A stretch of DNA of 64,000 bases from Haloechinothrix sp033042135 (GTDB taxonomy: Bacteria > Actinomycetota > Actinomycetes > Mycobacteriales > Pseudonocardiaceae): the NCBI RefSeq assembly GCF_033042135.1, contig NZ_WBXM01000005.1, positions 62,001 to 126,000 of the forward strand. Direction: 5' to 3'. Under the pieces are notes generated by a model. That model did no database searches, was not told the origin of the DNA, and saw only the letters and a list, made by a program, of their open reading frames with translations. Made by a program: the position numbers and the translations under genes. Each line of letters starts with the position of its first letter. Within the stretch, counting starts at the first letter, position 1. This document shows, one piece after another, positions 53,693-62,830 of the stretch.

Positions 53693-54925
53693 ATGAGTGC
53701 AAGCGACGTCGTCGTGACCGGTCTCGGCGCCACCACCCCCCTCGGTGGCGGTGTCGAGGAGACCTGGGACGGATTCCTGGCTGGGCGTAGCGGGGTGTCC
53801 GCGCTTGAGGCGGAGTGGGTCGAGCGGTTCGACCTGCCGGTCAAGATCGCCGCTCAGCTCGCGGTCGACCCGACCGAGGTACTACCCCGGGTGGAGGCGC
53901 GACGCCTCGACCGTAGCGAGCAGGTCGCGCTGATCGCGGCGCGCCAGGCGTGGCAGGACGCCGGTTTCGGCGACGACGGCGTCGAGCCCGAACGGCTCGG
54001 CGTCGTCGTCGGCACCGGCATCGGTGGGGCAACCACGCTGCTGCACCAGGACGACCTGCTCGAGCAGAACGGGCTGCGCAAGGTATCGCCGCTCACCGTG
54101 CCGATGCTCATGCCGAACGGCCCCGCGGCGCACATCGGGCTGGAGTTCTCCGCACGCGCCGGGGTACACGCACCGGTATCGGCTTGCGCCTCGGGTGCAG
54201 AGGGCCTGGCGTGGGCGTGGCGGCTGCTGCAGTCGGGCGAGGCCGATGTGGTGATCGCCGGCGGTGCGGAGGCGTGTATCGCCGCCATCACCATGGCGGG
54301 GTTCGCGCAGTCACGCACCATGAGCACCCGCAACGACGAGCCGGAGCGCGCCTCGCGCCCGTGGGACGTGGATCGCGACGGCTTCGTGCTCGGCGAGGGA
54401 GCGGGCATCGTGGTATTGGAACGCGAGGAGTTCGCTCGCGCACGCGGGGCGCGGGTGTACGCGCGGCTGGCAGGCGTCGGGATGACCGCTGACGCGCATC
54501 ACATCACCGCGCCCGACCCGGAAGGTACGTGGCAGGCCAAAGCGATGGAAGCTGCGATGCGCAGCGGCGGGATCGATCCCGCCGCGGTCGGGCACGTCAA
54601 CGCGCACGCCACGTCCACCCAGGTGGGCGATGTGACCGAGACGGTGGCTGTGCGTAAGGCGATCGGTGACCATCCGGTTCTCACCGCCCCGAAGAGCGCG
54701 CTCGGCCACCTGCTCGGTGCGGCGGGTGCCGTGGAGTCGATCATCACGATCCTCGCCATCCACCACGGCGTCATCCCGCCTACCGCTAACGTCGATGAGC
54801 TCGACCCCGGGGTCTCGCTCGACGTGGTCACCGACGAGCCGCGCAAGATGGACCTCGAGGTGGCGATCAACGACTCGTTCGGCTTCGGCGGCCATAACGT
54901 CGCACTCGCGTTCAGCTCAGCCTGA
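53693..54925 (+). CDS. fabF: 3-oxoacyl-ACP synthase II (KasA-like)
   Basis: This is a 410-residue elongating condensing enzyme with the triad Cys165 (SACASGAEG), His305 (NAHATST) and His339 (ALGHLLGAAG). It is the last gene of the fas operon; there is no second kasB-like copy, so a full mycolic-acid elongation set as in mycobacteria is not indicated. The ATG at 53693 follows GGGAAGGA. Confidence 0.95.
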   Translation: MSASDVVVTGLGATTPLGGGVEETWDGFLAGRSGVSALEAEWVERFDLPVKIAAQLAVDPTEVLPRVEARRLDRSEQVALIAARQAWQDAGFGDDGVEPERLGVVVGTGIGGATTLLHQDDLLEQNGLRKVSPLTVPMLMPNGPAAHIGLEFSARAGVHAPVSACASGAEGLAWAWRLLQSGEADVVIAGGAEACIAAITMAGFAQSRTMSTRNDEPERASRPWDVDRDGFVLGEGAGIVVLEREEFARARGARVYARLAGVGMTADAHHITAPDPEGTWQAKAMEAAMRSGGIDPAAVGHVNAHATSTQVGDVTETVAVRKAIGDHPVLTAPKSALGHLLGAAGAVESIITILAIHHGVIPPTANVDELDPGVSLDVVTDEPRKMDLEVAINDSFGFGGHNVALAFSSA

Positions 54926-54968
54926 ACCCTCGCCTTGCCCGGCGCCGCGGCTGCCTGGCAGGCGCGGG

Positions 54969-54984
54969 CCGTCCCACGGGACGG
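54969..54984. terminator. Short hairpin after fabF
   Basis: CCGTCCC pairs with GGGACGG across two bases (effectively a 6-bp stem with a 4-base loop), directly between the convergent ends of fabF and the next minus-strand gene. It is a weak terminator candidate. Confidence 0.4.
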
Positions 54985-55632
54985 TCAGCACGGCTGGTGG
55001 ACGGGCGGGGTACCCGGCGGGACGGTATCGATACGCCAGGCGTCACCCGCCTCCGACCCGCCGCCGTCGCCGTCCTCGGTGAGGGGAAGCGCCAACCACC
55101 AGTGGATACACGGCTCAGGCAGCGTCGGAGGGGCGTCGACCACGTCCTGAGTACTGGTGAAGCTGAGCAGCACAAGCAAGCGCTGGTCTGCGGCGGGCTC
55201 GATCCGGTGGACGTACATGTCGCCGTCCTGCGTCGAGCGGAAGTCCTCCCGCCACTGCGCGGCATCGGTTCCTTCCGCGCGCTCGGCGGTCACCACGGAG
55301 CGCCACAGCTCGAAATCCCGCTCGTTGATGGCGTCGAAATAGGTTTGCAGCGCTTCCCGCACCCCGGTGTGCTGCGGGTGCCGCGAGGCTGCCTCGCTCA
55401 ACCGGACCTGCGGGTCACCCGGCTGCTCCGCCTCGTCCCGCTCGATCGGCCACGGCGGTGGATCGGTACCGGCGGCGTTCTCGCCTCGTGCGGGATACAC
55501 CTCGCGCAGCACCAGGCCCCCGCCCACCGCCAGCAGGAGCACGATCACAGCGGCGGGCACCATCCATCGGACCGGGACGCTCGCGCGGATCGGTGCCGCC
55601 CGGCTCGTGGGCTCACGCGGCCGCCTGGTCAC
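54985..55632 (-). CDS. Membrane-anchored protein with a probable NTF2-like domain
   Basis: This 215-residue protein has a short basic cytoplasmic N-terminus, one membrane helix (about residues 22-43) and an extracellular domain. REALQTYFDAINERDFELWRSVVTAE is the pattern of a SnoaL/NTF2-like first helix, and the rest fits a small alpha/beta cone. Two cysteines lie near the end. The function is unknown. It starts with GTG and lies downstream of the DUF3145 gene (27 bp) on the same strand. Confidence 0.6.
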   Translation of the reverse strand: MTRRPREPTSRAAPIRASVPVRWMVPAAVIVLLLAVGGGLVLREVYPARGENAAGTDPPPWPIERDEAEQPGDPQVRLSEAASRHPQHTGVREALQTYFDAINERDFELWRSVVTAERAEGTDAAQWREDFRSTQDGDMYVHRIEPAADQRLLVLLSFTSTQDVVDAPPTLPEPCIHWWLALPLTEDGDGGGSEAGDAWRIDTVPPGTPPVHQPC

Positions 55633-55659
55633 CGACCACGCTCCCAGAGGATCCAGCCA

Positions 55660-56163
55660 TCACCCGACGCGGTGTAGCCAGGTCACCGGGGCGCCGTCCC
55701 CGGCGTACCGGAAGGGCTCCAACGCCTCGTCCCATGCACTCCCCAGCAGCTCGTCCAGCTTGTGCGCCAGCGCCTCGCCCGCCCTGGTCGTGGCCACGAG
55801 GGAACGCAGCTGGTCCTCGCCGACCACGACATCGCCGTTCGCGCTCATCCGCGCGTGCCACAGGCCGAGCCCCGGCACGTAACAGAAGCGCTCGCCGTCG
55901 ACGCCCTGGCTCGGCTCCTCGGTGACCTCGAACCGCAACATCGGCCACGCCTTCAACGCACCTGCGATCTTGGCCCCGGTGCCCGCCGCCGCGCGCCACT
56001 CGCATTCGGCACGCAGCTGTCCCGGTGCCGCGGGTTGTGCCGTCCATCGCAGGTCGACGCGGGAGCCAACGGCACCGGACACCGCCCACTCGACGTGCGG
56101 ACATACCGCAGACGGCGACGAGTGGACGTACACCACGCCACGCGTACTTCCACGAGTGCTCAC
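55660..56163 (-). CDS. DUF3145 protein
   Basis: This is a 167-residue protein of the actinobacterial DUF3145 family, which in Streptomyces also lies next to fabF. Typical segments are GVVYVHSSPSAVCPHVEWAV and WHARMSANGDVVVGEDQL. The function is unknown. The GTG at 56163 is preceded by GGAGG; the frame continues upstream without similarity. Conserved proximity suggests a role linked to fatty acid synthesis. Confidence 0.88.
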   Translation of the reverse strand: MSTRGSTRGVVYVHSSPSAVCPHVEWAVSGAVGSRVDLRWTAQPAAPGQLRAECEWRAAAGTGAKIAGALKAWPMLRFEVTEEPSQGVDGERFCYVPGLGLWHARMSANGDVVVGEDQLRSLVATTRAGEALAHKLDELLGSAWDEALEPFRYAGDGAPVTWLHRVG

Positions 56164-56449
56164 TGCTGACCTCCGCAATTCGAACCTGCTGATTGACGAG
56201 GAGCATCTTCCCCTACGACCTCGTCGTCCAGCGTGGAGATCATCCGCGAGCACCCTCTGTGTTCGTACGAGTCCGTCCAGCTCTGTACGGCGGATATCGA
56301 TACGAACATCGGGTATCAAGTTGTGCACCTAGTATGCCATGAAATCACATCAGCACCAGATGCAACAGTGCTCCGATGGAGATCGTTCGGCTCGGTCACC
56401 GGCGTGCTCCTGCCCGCACGCGTAGGAGGCGGGCAGGAGCACGGGTCGA

Positions 56450-57925
56450 CTACTCGGTGAGGTACTCGACGGCGGCCACCGCGTCGACAAGGCCGGTTCC
56501 CTTGTCGAAGCTCGAGGTGTAGTCGCCGATGTCGACGTACTCGGCGCCGTCGGTGTACTTGTGCGCGGTGGCCTTCATGGCGTGCTCCACCTCGCCGGGG
56601 GTGGCCTCGGGGGCAGCCTGGAACAGCTGTGCCGCGATCCCGGCCACCTGCGGCGCGGCCATGGAAGTCCCGCTGATGACGTTGTAGGTGCCCAGGTCGA
56701 GCAGCCCCGGACCGTGGCGGAAGTCCAGACCGGTCGAGCAGATCGGCATGGTCAGCCTGCAGGCGGACAGCACGCTCTCACCGGGAGCCGAGATGTCCGG
56801 CCAGGTGTGCGAGTTCTCAGCGTCGCCGCGTGAGGAGAAGTCCGAAACCGAACCGTCCCGCGTGGCCGTTCCCTCGTCGTAGTAGGAAGCCACTGACATG
56901 ATGCCCGGGGTGGGGTCCTGGCCCGGCGGGTTCGACAGGCTCTGCGAGCCATCGCCACCGTCGTTGCCGTTGGCCCACACCGTCATGACACCTTCCTCGG
57001 CGAGAGCGCGCTGCAGCTTGACGGTCGCCGACTCCTCGTCGAACTGCCCGCCGCCCGCGGGACCCCACGAGTTGTTAATCACCTTGATCGGCGCGCACTC
57101 CTCCGCGGGGACGTCCTCGCCGCACGGCGCCTCGTGGTTCTCCAACACCCAGTTCATTGCCGCGTTCGTTCCCACGATCAACACGACCGCGCCGGTGGCC
57201 ACCGACACGATGTCGGCACCCGGCGCGGAACCGCCCACGTGGGAGCCGTCGGCGAGCTCATAGTTCTGCCCAGCCGCGATGCCGGTTACGTGGGTGCCGT
57301 GCCCACCGAGCGAGGTGGTGTCGGTATCCAGCGGGCCCGCGTCGATGATGCAGCCGGTGTCGGGACTGTCGGTCAGGCACAGGCTGCGCATATTGGCGAC
57401 CACCCTGCTGTCGCCGTTCTCATCGGCGAAGGCCGGGTGGTGCGGATCGACACCGGTGTCGATGACCGCGACGGACGTACCGCTGCCGTCGATCGGTTCA
57501 CCGTCGGGACCGGTCAGCGTTTGCTGGGCTTCCAGCGCGCGGGTCGCTTCCGTGCCCGAGGTCTGGAAGAACTCGACGGGTTCGTTGTGCTCCACGTAGG
57601 TGACGCCATCGGCGGATCGAAGCTGCTCGACGTCCGCGGCCATACCCTCCGCGGCCACCACGCCGATCTTGTCGAAACTGACCAGTCGCTGCATGCCGGC
57701 CTCGGCGATGGCGTCATCCGCCGCCGCCACATCGGTGCCGTGCACCAGGACCGATACCTCGTCGGATCCGGTAACGTTCGACAACACGTCGTCCAGCGCG
57801 TCCGCGATCGGCGCAAGCGGATCGGGGTCATCCTGCGCCAGCGCCGGTGTCGTCCCGAGCGCCGGCGCGATGAGGGTTGACGCGGCCACAAGCGCTAGCC
57901 GGCGTCGCCACGGTCTCTCTCGCAC
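56450..57925 (-). CDS. Secreted subtilisin-like serine protease (S8)
   Basis: This is a 491-residue secreted protease. The signal peptide RERPWRRRLALVAAS...TTPALA ends near residue 30, an inhibitor-like pro-region follows (about 31-120), then the subtilase domain with Asp156 (AVIDTGVD), His209 (GGHGTHVTG) and Ser421 (SGTSMAAPQ); the oxyanion Asn lies in WANGND. The start at GTG 57925 is favoured because GGAGGAG precedes it; an in-frame GTG ten codons earlier is possible. There is no C-terminal anchor, so it is released. Two palindromes upstream may control it. Confidence 0.92.
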   Translation of the reverse strand: MRERPWRRRLALVAASTLIAPALGTTPALAQDDPDPLAPIADALDDVLSNVTGSDEVSVLVHGTDVAAADDAIAEAGMQRLVSFDKIGVVAAEGMAADVEQLRSADGVTYVEHNEPVEFFQTSGTEATRALEAQQTLTGPDGEPIDGSGTSVAVIDTGVDPHHPAFADENGDSRVVANMRSLCLTDSPDTGCIIDAGPLDTDTTSLGGHGTHVTGIAAGQNYELADGSHVGGSAPGADIVSVATGAVVLIVGTNAAMNWVLENHEAPCGEDVPAEECAPIKVINNSWGPAGGGQFDEESATVKLQRALAEEGVMTVWANGNDGGDGSQSLSNPPGQDPTPGIMSVASYYDEGTATRDGSVSDFSSRGDAENSHTWPDISAPGESVLSACRLTMPICSTGLDFRHGPGLLDLGTYNVISGTSMAAPQVAGIAAQLFQAAPEATPGEVEHAMKATAHKYTDGAEYVDIGDYTSSFDKGTGLVDAVAAVEYLTE

Positions 57926-57991
57926 GGCAGGCTCCTCCCTGGTACTCAATTCCACCCGAGCTATTCATCTAGAGGGATGACACTCAACTAG

Positions 57992-58005
57992 GTGACTGTA
58001 GTCAC
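57992..58005. promoter_or_regulatory. Palindrome upstream of the protease gene (site A)
   Basis: GTGACT-GT-AGTCAC is a perfect 14-bp inverted repeat 67 bp upstream of the protease start. It is an operator candidate. Confidence 0.4.
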
Positions 58006-58026
58006 TGTCAATAACGACGCATCAAT

Positions 58027-58040
58027 TGACGTGAACGTCA
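58027..58040. promoter_or_regulatory. Palindrome upstream of the protease gene (site B)
   Basis: TGACGT-GA-ACGTCA is a second perfect 14-bp inverted repeat with the same 6-2-6 layout, 35 bp from site A. It could serve the protease gene or the divergent gene at 58156. Confidence 0.4.
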
Positions 58041-58155
58041 TTCACCTCCTGCCGTCCCTTCCCTGTTAACGCAGGGGCGAAGCGACGGGATACGCGAGCG
58101 CGACTACGCTGGTGACAGGGGATCCCTTCGAATCGTTGACCGGGAGGTGGGACCG

Positions 58156-58890
58156 GTGCGAGTCATGCGCATCGGTGACCGGCAGTCGCGCGTCACCGCC
58201 GATGTTCGTGCCGCGCTGACGGCATTCGGCAGAGGCGACGCCGATGTCGGCGGCCTCGCGATCGCCGGACTCACCCTTCCGGGCGATACGTCACCTATCG
58301 AGGGGCTCGTTGTGCGACCGAACGGGATCTTTCTCGTGTTCGGCGTCGACCTCGCCGATCCCACCATGCGGCTGGTGGCGCCGCTCAACGCACCATGGAC
58401 CGCGGACGGCTGGCCGGTGGCGGCCCCGGGTGCGGACCCCAATCCGGCGACCCGGTTGCTCGCCTCCGCTCGGGTCGCTGCTGGCCGGCTCCGCAGCCTG
58501 GCCAAGGCGGAACTCCCGGTCGGTGTGATCATCGCGGTCGGCCCTTACGCCCACACTGTCGAGGTGCCCGACGGCGCGATCGAACCAGCGGTTCACATCC
58601 TGTACCCCACGCCTGCCTCGTTCCGGGCTGTACTCAGCAAGCGGCTCCCCGGCTCGGAGCCCGGTGCACGCCCGTGCACTGTCGAGCAGGCACGCGCCGT
58701 GCTGCGCGGGCTGTTACCCGAAACCGCACCCCCAGACGCGGACCAGCTCGTGGCCGAGGGGTTCGGGCACGCGGTGGCCGCCTCCGCACGCCAGTCGTCA
58801 GCGGCCACCCCGTCCTCACCGGAGCATCGGGCCAAACCGGTGCGTGTGGGCGTGCAACGTTTCCTGCCACGCCGCAGGCCCCGCCGGTGA
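58156..58890 (+). CDS. NERD-like protein, probably without nuclease activity
   Basis: This is a 244-residue protein whose first half resembles a nuclease-related (NERD) domain: SPIEGLVVRPNGIFLVFGVDL near residue 48 fits the family strand-turn-strand, followed by WPVAAPGADPNPATRLLASARVAAGRL and a strand VGVIIAVGP. The expected catalytic Asp-x-Lys is not visible (VFGVDL instead). The C-terminus is basic and low-complexity. The GTG at 58156 follows GGGAGG. The assignment is tentative. Confidence 0.5.
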   Translation: MRVMRIGDRQSRVTADVRAALTAFGRGDADVGGLAIAGLTLPGDTSPIEGLVVRPNGIFLVFGVDLADPTMRLVAPLNAPWTADGWPVAAPGADPNPATRLLASARVAAGRLRSLAKAELPVGVIIAVGPYAHTVEVPDGAIEPAVHILYPTPASFRAVLSKRLPGSEPGARPCTVEQARAVLRGLLPETAPPDADQLVAEGFGHAVAASARQSSAATPSSPEHRAKPVRVGVQRFLPRRRPRR

Positions 58891-58951
58891 TCGCCAGCCC
58901 TCCAGCTGGCTGGCACTGGCGAGCACCGCCCGTGGGCCAGGGAGGGAGCGC

Positions 58952-60352
58952 CTACAAGTGCTTGAGTTCCTCGACGATGTCGGTGGTGGCGGTCTTGGCG
59001 TCCTGGAAGAGCATGCTGGTCTTGGGGTCGTAGTAGAGCTCGTTGTCGATACCTGCGAAGCCGGGACTCATGGAGCGTTTGATGACGATGATCGATCGGC
59101 AGTGGTTGACCTTGAGGATGGGCATGCCGTAGATGGGTGAGGCCGGGTCGGTGTCGGCAGCGGGGTTGATGACGTCGTTGGCACCGATGACCAGGGCGAC
59201 GTCGGTCTGACTGAACTCGGAGTTGCTCTCATCCATCTCCTTGAGCGCCTCGTAGGGCACGTCGGCTTCGGCCAGCAGCACGTTCATGTGCCCCGGCATG
59301 CGTCCGGCCACCGGGTGGATGGCGTAGGAGACCTCGATGCCCTGCTTCTCGAGCAGGCTGGCCATCTCCTTGACGGCGTGCTGGGCCTGGGCGACGGCCA
59401 TCCCGTAGCCCGGCACGACCACGACCTTGCCCGCGTAGGCCAGCTGGATGGCCGCGTCGGATGCGCTGGTGCTACGCACCGGCCGCTCCTCGGCTCCGGC
59501 GCTCGGCGGCGCGGCCGCGCCGCCACCGAAACCACCGGCCACGATCGCGGGGATGGAGCGGTTCATAGCCTGGGCCATGAGGCTGGTCAGGATCGAGCCG
59601 GAGGCACCGACGATCATCCCGGCGACGATCAGTGCGGTGTTGTCAAGCGCCAGACCTTTGGCCGCGGCCGACAGCCCGGTCAGCGCGTTCAGCAGTGAGA
59701 TCACCACCGGCATGTCGGCCCCCCCGATGGGCAGCACCACCATCAGGCCGACCACGGCCGAGGCGATCAGGAGTGCGATCATCCACCACTCGGATGTGCC
59801 GCCGGCGATCACCACCACACAGGCCGCTACCGCGCACGCGATCATGAAGACGTTGATCGGTTGCTGCAACCGGCCGAGGGTGATGGGCTTACCGGAGAGC
59901 AGTTCCTGCAGCTTGCCGTAGGCGATCAGCGAACCCCAGAAGGAGATCGACCCCACCAGCGCGGCGAACAGCGACGAGATCACCGCGTGCAGCGGGTAGT
60001 CGACGAACCCGGCGGTGTCGCGGAACTGGGCCCAGGAGATCAGCGCGATCGCCCCACCGCCGAGGCCGTTGAACAGCGCGACCATCTGCGGCATAGCGGT
60101 CATCTTGACCTTATAGGCCGACGGGATACTGATCACGGTGCCGATGCCGATACCCAGCGCGATCAGCAGCCAGTTGCCCATACCGTCGATCAGCAGCGTG
60201 GCCACCACCGCCACGGCCATACCGGCCGCGGCGATCCAATTCCCCCGCACCGCCGTGCGCGGACCCCGCATCTGCATCAGCCCGACGATGAACAGCGCGA
60301 ACGCCACGATGTAGAGGCTGTTGATCAGTGAGGGGTCGTGGATCCAGGTCAC
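58952..60352 (-). CDS. pntB: NAD(P) transhydrogenase subunit beta
   Basis: This proton-pumping transhydrogenase subunit binds NADP(H) and carries nine membrane helices. The 466-residue product has VVPGYGMAVAQAQHAV and ALVIGANDVINPAA in the C-terminal domain III and the proton-channel helices in the N-terminal half. It overlaps pntAb by four bases. Together the three genes make the split-alpha form found in actinobacteria. Confidence 0.95.
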   Translation of the reverse strand: MTWIHDPSLINSLYIVAFALFIVGLMQMRGPRTAVRGNWIAAAGMAVAVVATLLIDGMGNWLLIALGIGIGTVISIPSAYKVKMTAMPQMVALFNGLGGGAIALISWAQFRDTAGFVDYPLHAVISSLFAALVGSISFWGSLIAYGKLQELLSGKPITLGRLQQPINVFMIACAVAACVVVIAGGTSEWWMIALLIASAVVGLMVVLPIGGADMPVVISLLNALTGLSAAAKGLALDNTALIVAGMIVGASGSILTSLMAQAMNRSIPAIVAGGFGGGAAAPPSAGAEERPVRSTSASDAAIQLAYAGKVVVVPGYGMAVAQAQHAVKEMASLLEKQGIEVSYAIHPVAGRMPGHMNVLLAEADVPYEALKEMDESNSEFSQTDVALVIGANDVINPAADTDPASPIYGMPILKVNHCRSIIVIKRSMSPGFAGIDNELYYDPKTSMLFQDAKTATTDIVEELKHL

Positions 60353-60672
60353 CGGCCCGCCTCCTTCTCACCGCGCGTCGCGCCGGGCTTCTCCTTGAAC
60401 ATGCCCAGCATGCGGTCGGTGACCAGGAACCCACCGACCACGTTGATCGTGCCGAAGATGATCGCGATCACCAGGATGATCTCGTTGAACACGCCCTCGA
60501 CACCGAGTCCGAGAACCACCAGTGCCGCCAGCACCACCACCCCGTGGATGGCGTTGGTCCCCGACATCAGCGGGGTGTGCAGCGTGTTGGGCACCTTGGA
60601 GATCACCACGAACCCCAAGAACCCCGCCAGCACCAGGATCGCCAGGTTCTGCACCAACGTCGGGTCCATCAC
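60349..60672 (-). CDS. pntAb: NAD(P) transhydrogenase subunit alpha, membrane part
   Basis: This 107-residue protein is the membrane part of the alpha subunit (three helices), separated from the NAD-binding part as in many bacteria. It contains VLAGFLGFVVISKVPNTLHTPLMSGTNAIHG, the family's conserved loop. It overlaps both neighbours by four bases. Confidence 0.95.
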   Translation of the reverse strand: MMDPTLVQNLAILVLAGFLGFVVISKVPNTLHTPLMSGTNAIHGVVVLAALVVLGLGVEGVFNEIILVIAIIFGTINVVGGFLVTDRMLGMFKEKPGATRGEKEAGR

Positions 60673-61880
60673 CGCACCTCCTGCTGTTCGGTACCGGACG
60701 CACCGGCGCTATCGGCGCTGCCCGCGCCACCGCTGCCCCCGCTGTCGTCAGCCCCCGGTTCCGGTGGCCGGTCCAGCCGGTCCCGGCCCGCCACGCAGGA
60801 ATCGGCGATGATCTGATCCGAGCGGTCCAGTGCGAGCGTGCCGTCCGCTGTGACGATCAGCTCGAGGAGCTCGACTACGTTGCGGGCATACAGCTCACTG
60901 GCGTGCGCGGGCATCTCGGCGGCTGGGTTGAGCGGCGCGCAGATCGTCACCCCATGCGCGGTGACCACCTCGCCCGGCTGGGTCAGCTCGCAGTTACCCC
61001 CCGTCCCGCCTGCCAGATCGACGATGACCCCACCGGCTGGCATCCCACGTACCGCTTCGGCGGGCACCAACACCGGCGCTCGCCTACCGGGCACCGCCGC
61101 GGTGGTGATCACCACATCGAATCCGGTGATCGCCTCGGTCAGGCGCCGTTGCTGCTCGGCTTGTTCCTGCTCGGTAAGTTCCCGCGCGTAGCCACCCTCA
61201 CCCACGGCCTCGATGCCCAGATCAAGCCACTGCGCACCCACCGACCGCACCTGGTCGGCTACTTCCGGCCGCACGTCGTATCCGGTGGTTTGCGCCCCGA
61301 GTCGTTTGGCTGTGGCCAGTGCCTGCAGCCCGGCCACCCCGGCCCCCAGGACCAGCGCCTTCGCTGGCTTGACCGTGCCCGCGGCCGTGGTCAGCATCGG
61401 GAAGAACCGCGGCAAGTGCTGTGCTGCGGCCAGCACCGCCCGGTAACCCGCGACGTTCGCCTGCGACGACAACGCATCCATGGACTGTGCGCGCGATATC
61501 CGCGGCACCGACTCCATCGCGAATCCGATGCCCCCGGCACGCTCCAGCCGCTCCAACCGCTCGCGGCCCGAGAACGGGTCGAGGAAACCGATCACCACGG
61601 TCCCCTCCCGCAGCCGATCGATATCTGACTCGGCAGGCGGGTTCACCCCCACCACGACGTCGCACTGCCAGGGATCGCCGATGGTCGCGCCTGCATCGGT
61701 GTAGGCGTCGTCGGAGATGTACGCCGCCGTACCGGCACCGGGTGCCACCACGACCCCCATGCCGCGTCGCGCCAGCCGCTCCACCATTCCTGGCACGAGC
61801 GCCACCCGGCGCTCACCCTCGGTCCGCTCGGCGATCACGCCAACCGATACGCCCTCGGCCGCCGACTCCGCTCCGGCCAC
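60669..61880 (-). CDS. pntAa: NAD(P) transhydrogenase subunit alpha, NAD-binding part
   Basis: This is the soluble NAD(H)-binding part, 403 residues. It has the alanine-dehydrogenase-like N-terminal domain (ERTEGERRVALVPGMVE), the SSQANVAGYRAV segment, the dinucleotide loop VLGAGVAGLQALATAKRLGA and a Gly/Ser-rich C-terminal tail. The GTG at 61880 follows GAGGAGG. It heads the pntAa-pntAb-pntB operon, which makes NADPH from NADH with the proton gradient. Confidence 0.94.
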   Translation of the reverse strand: MAGAESAAEGVSVGVIAERTEGERRVALVPGMVERLARRGMGVVVAPGAGTAAYISDDAYTDAGATIGDPWQCDVVVGVNPPAESDIDRLREGTVVIGFLDPFSGRERLERLERAGGIGFAMESVPRISRAQSMDALSSQANVAGYRAVLAAAQHLPRFFPMLTTAAGTVKPAKALVLGAGVAGLQALATAKRLGAQTTGYDVRPEVADQVRSVGAQWLDLGIEAVGEGGYARELTEQEQAEQQRRLTEAITGFDVVITTAAVPGRRAPVLVPAEAVRGMPAGGVIVDLAGGTGGNCELTQPGEVVTAHGVTICAPLNPAAEMPAHASELYARNVVELLELIVTADGTLALDRSDQIIADSCVAGRDRLDRPPEPGADDSGGSGGAGSADSAGASGTEQQEVR

Positions 61881-62027
61881 CTCACAACCTCCTCGCCCGA
61901 ACAACCACGGAACAACTCGACCGACCAAGGGGCACCCTGGCGTGCACGTTGTCTATCACGCCCGCGCCGTTTTGGCGATCTTCGTACGTCCCGCACCGGG
62001 AGGACCCACGTCCCGGATCGCCGACAC

Positions 62028-62687
62028 TCAGACGTCGCTACGCCACCCCGCTACACCGAGCACGATCAGTCGCAACCGCTTCCGTGCCTGCCTGGTGATC
62101 TCCGTGTCCGCATCCCTTCCCGAAGCGTCGATGAGCTCCATCACGGTCCCAAGCATCGCGGTGACGATCAAGTCGGCCATCATACGAAGATCTTCGGCGT
62201 TCCAGGAGCGCAGTTCGTCGAATCGACCGAGATCGACGGCGAGCTCGCTGGCGAACAGGCGCAGCTCGGTCGCGATCGCCGCTCGCACCCGGCCGGTACC
62301 CGCGTAGCGCTCCCTGATCAGAAAGCGGAAGTGGTCCTCGTTGGCACGCACCTGGGCGTGCAGCGTCGCCACGGAACTGGCGATGACGTCCTCGTGATCA
62401 CTCCGGTTCCGCCGCGCGTCACGCACCATCTCCCGCAGTGTCCGCATCGACTCGTCGACCAGCTCGATACCGAGATCCTCGAGCGAGGCGAAATGGCGAT
62501 AGAAGGCGGTGGGGACGATGCCCGCTTCCTTGGCGACTTCACGCAGGCTCACGCTCGCCAGCGTGCGATCGGTCAGCAGCCGCAACGCAGCATCGCGCAA
62601 CGCCTGCCGCGTGCGCTGCTTGCGTTCCTGCCTACTGCTCGGCTCCATCGGCTCCGCTACCACAGCGACAAGCGTACGCCCGTCCAC
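62028..62687 (-). CDS. TetR-family regulator, probably of the adjacent reductase/desaturase genes
   Basis: This is a 219-residue TetR protein with the helix-turn-helix SVSLREVAKEAGIVPTAFYRHFASLEDLG (about residues 45-73) and a long helical effector domain. It resembles the fatty-acid-responsive FabR/DesT group. Starts at 62687, 62663 and 62648 are all possible; the outer one is listed. It is divergent from the ferredoxin reductase gene, with a near-palindrome between them. Confidence 0.85.
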   Translation of the reverse strand: MDGRTLVAVVAEPMEPSSRQERKQRTRQALRDAALRLLTDRTLASVSLREVAKEAGIVPTAFYRHFASLEDLGIELVDESMRTLREMVRDARRNRSDHEDVIASSVATLHAQVRANEDHFRFLIRERYAGTGRVRAAIATELRLFASELAVDLGRFDELRSWNAEDLRMMADLIVTAMLGTVMELIDASGRDADTEITRQARKRLRLIVLGVAGWRSDV

Positions 62688-62769
62688 TGATCAGCGCCCA
62701 GCAACCCGTATAGCCCCGGTCACATCACCGTGACACCGGCACGACGCTCTCTGTAGCGTTGCGATATCA

Positions 62770-62785
62770 GTGCACACATGTTCAC
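62770..62785. promoter_or_regulatory. Near-palindrome between the TetR and reductase genes
   Basis: GTGCACACATGTTCAC is a 16-bp imperfect inverted repeat (six of eight pairs match). It lies about 46 bp before the reductase start and is the best operator candidate for the TetR protein. Confidence 0.45.
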
Positions 62786-62830
62786 CAAAAGTGCTCGATC
62801 GCGCGTCGGGAAACGTGGAAGGAGGTCACG

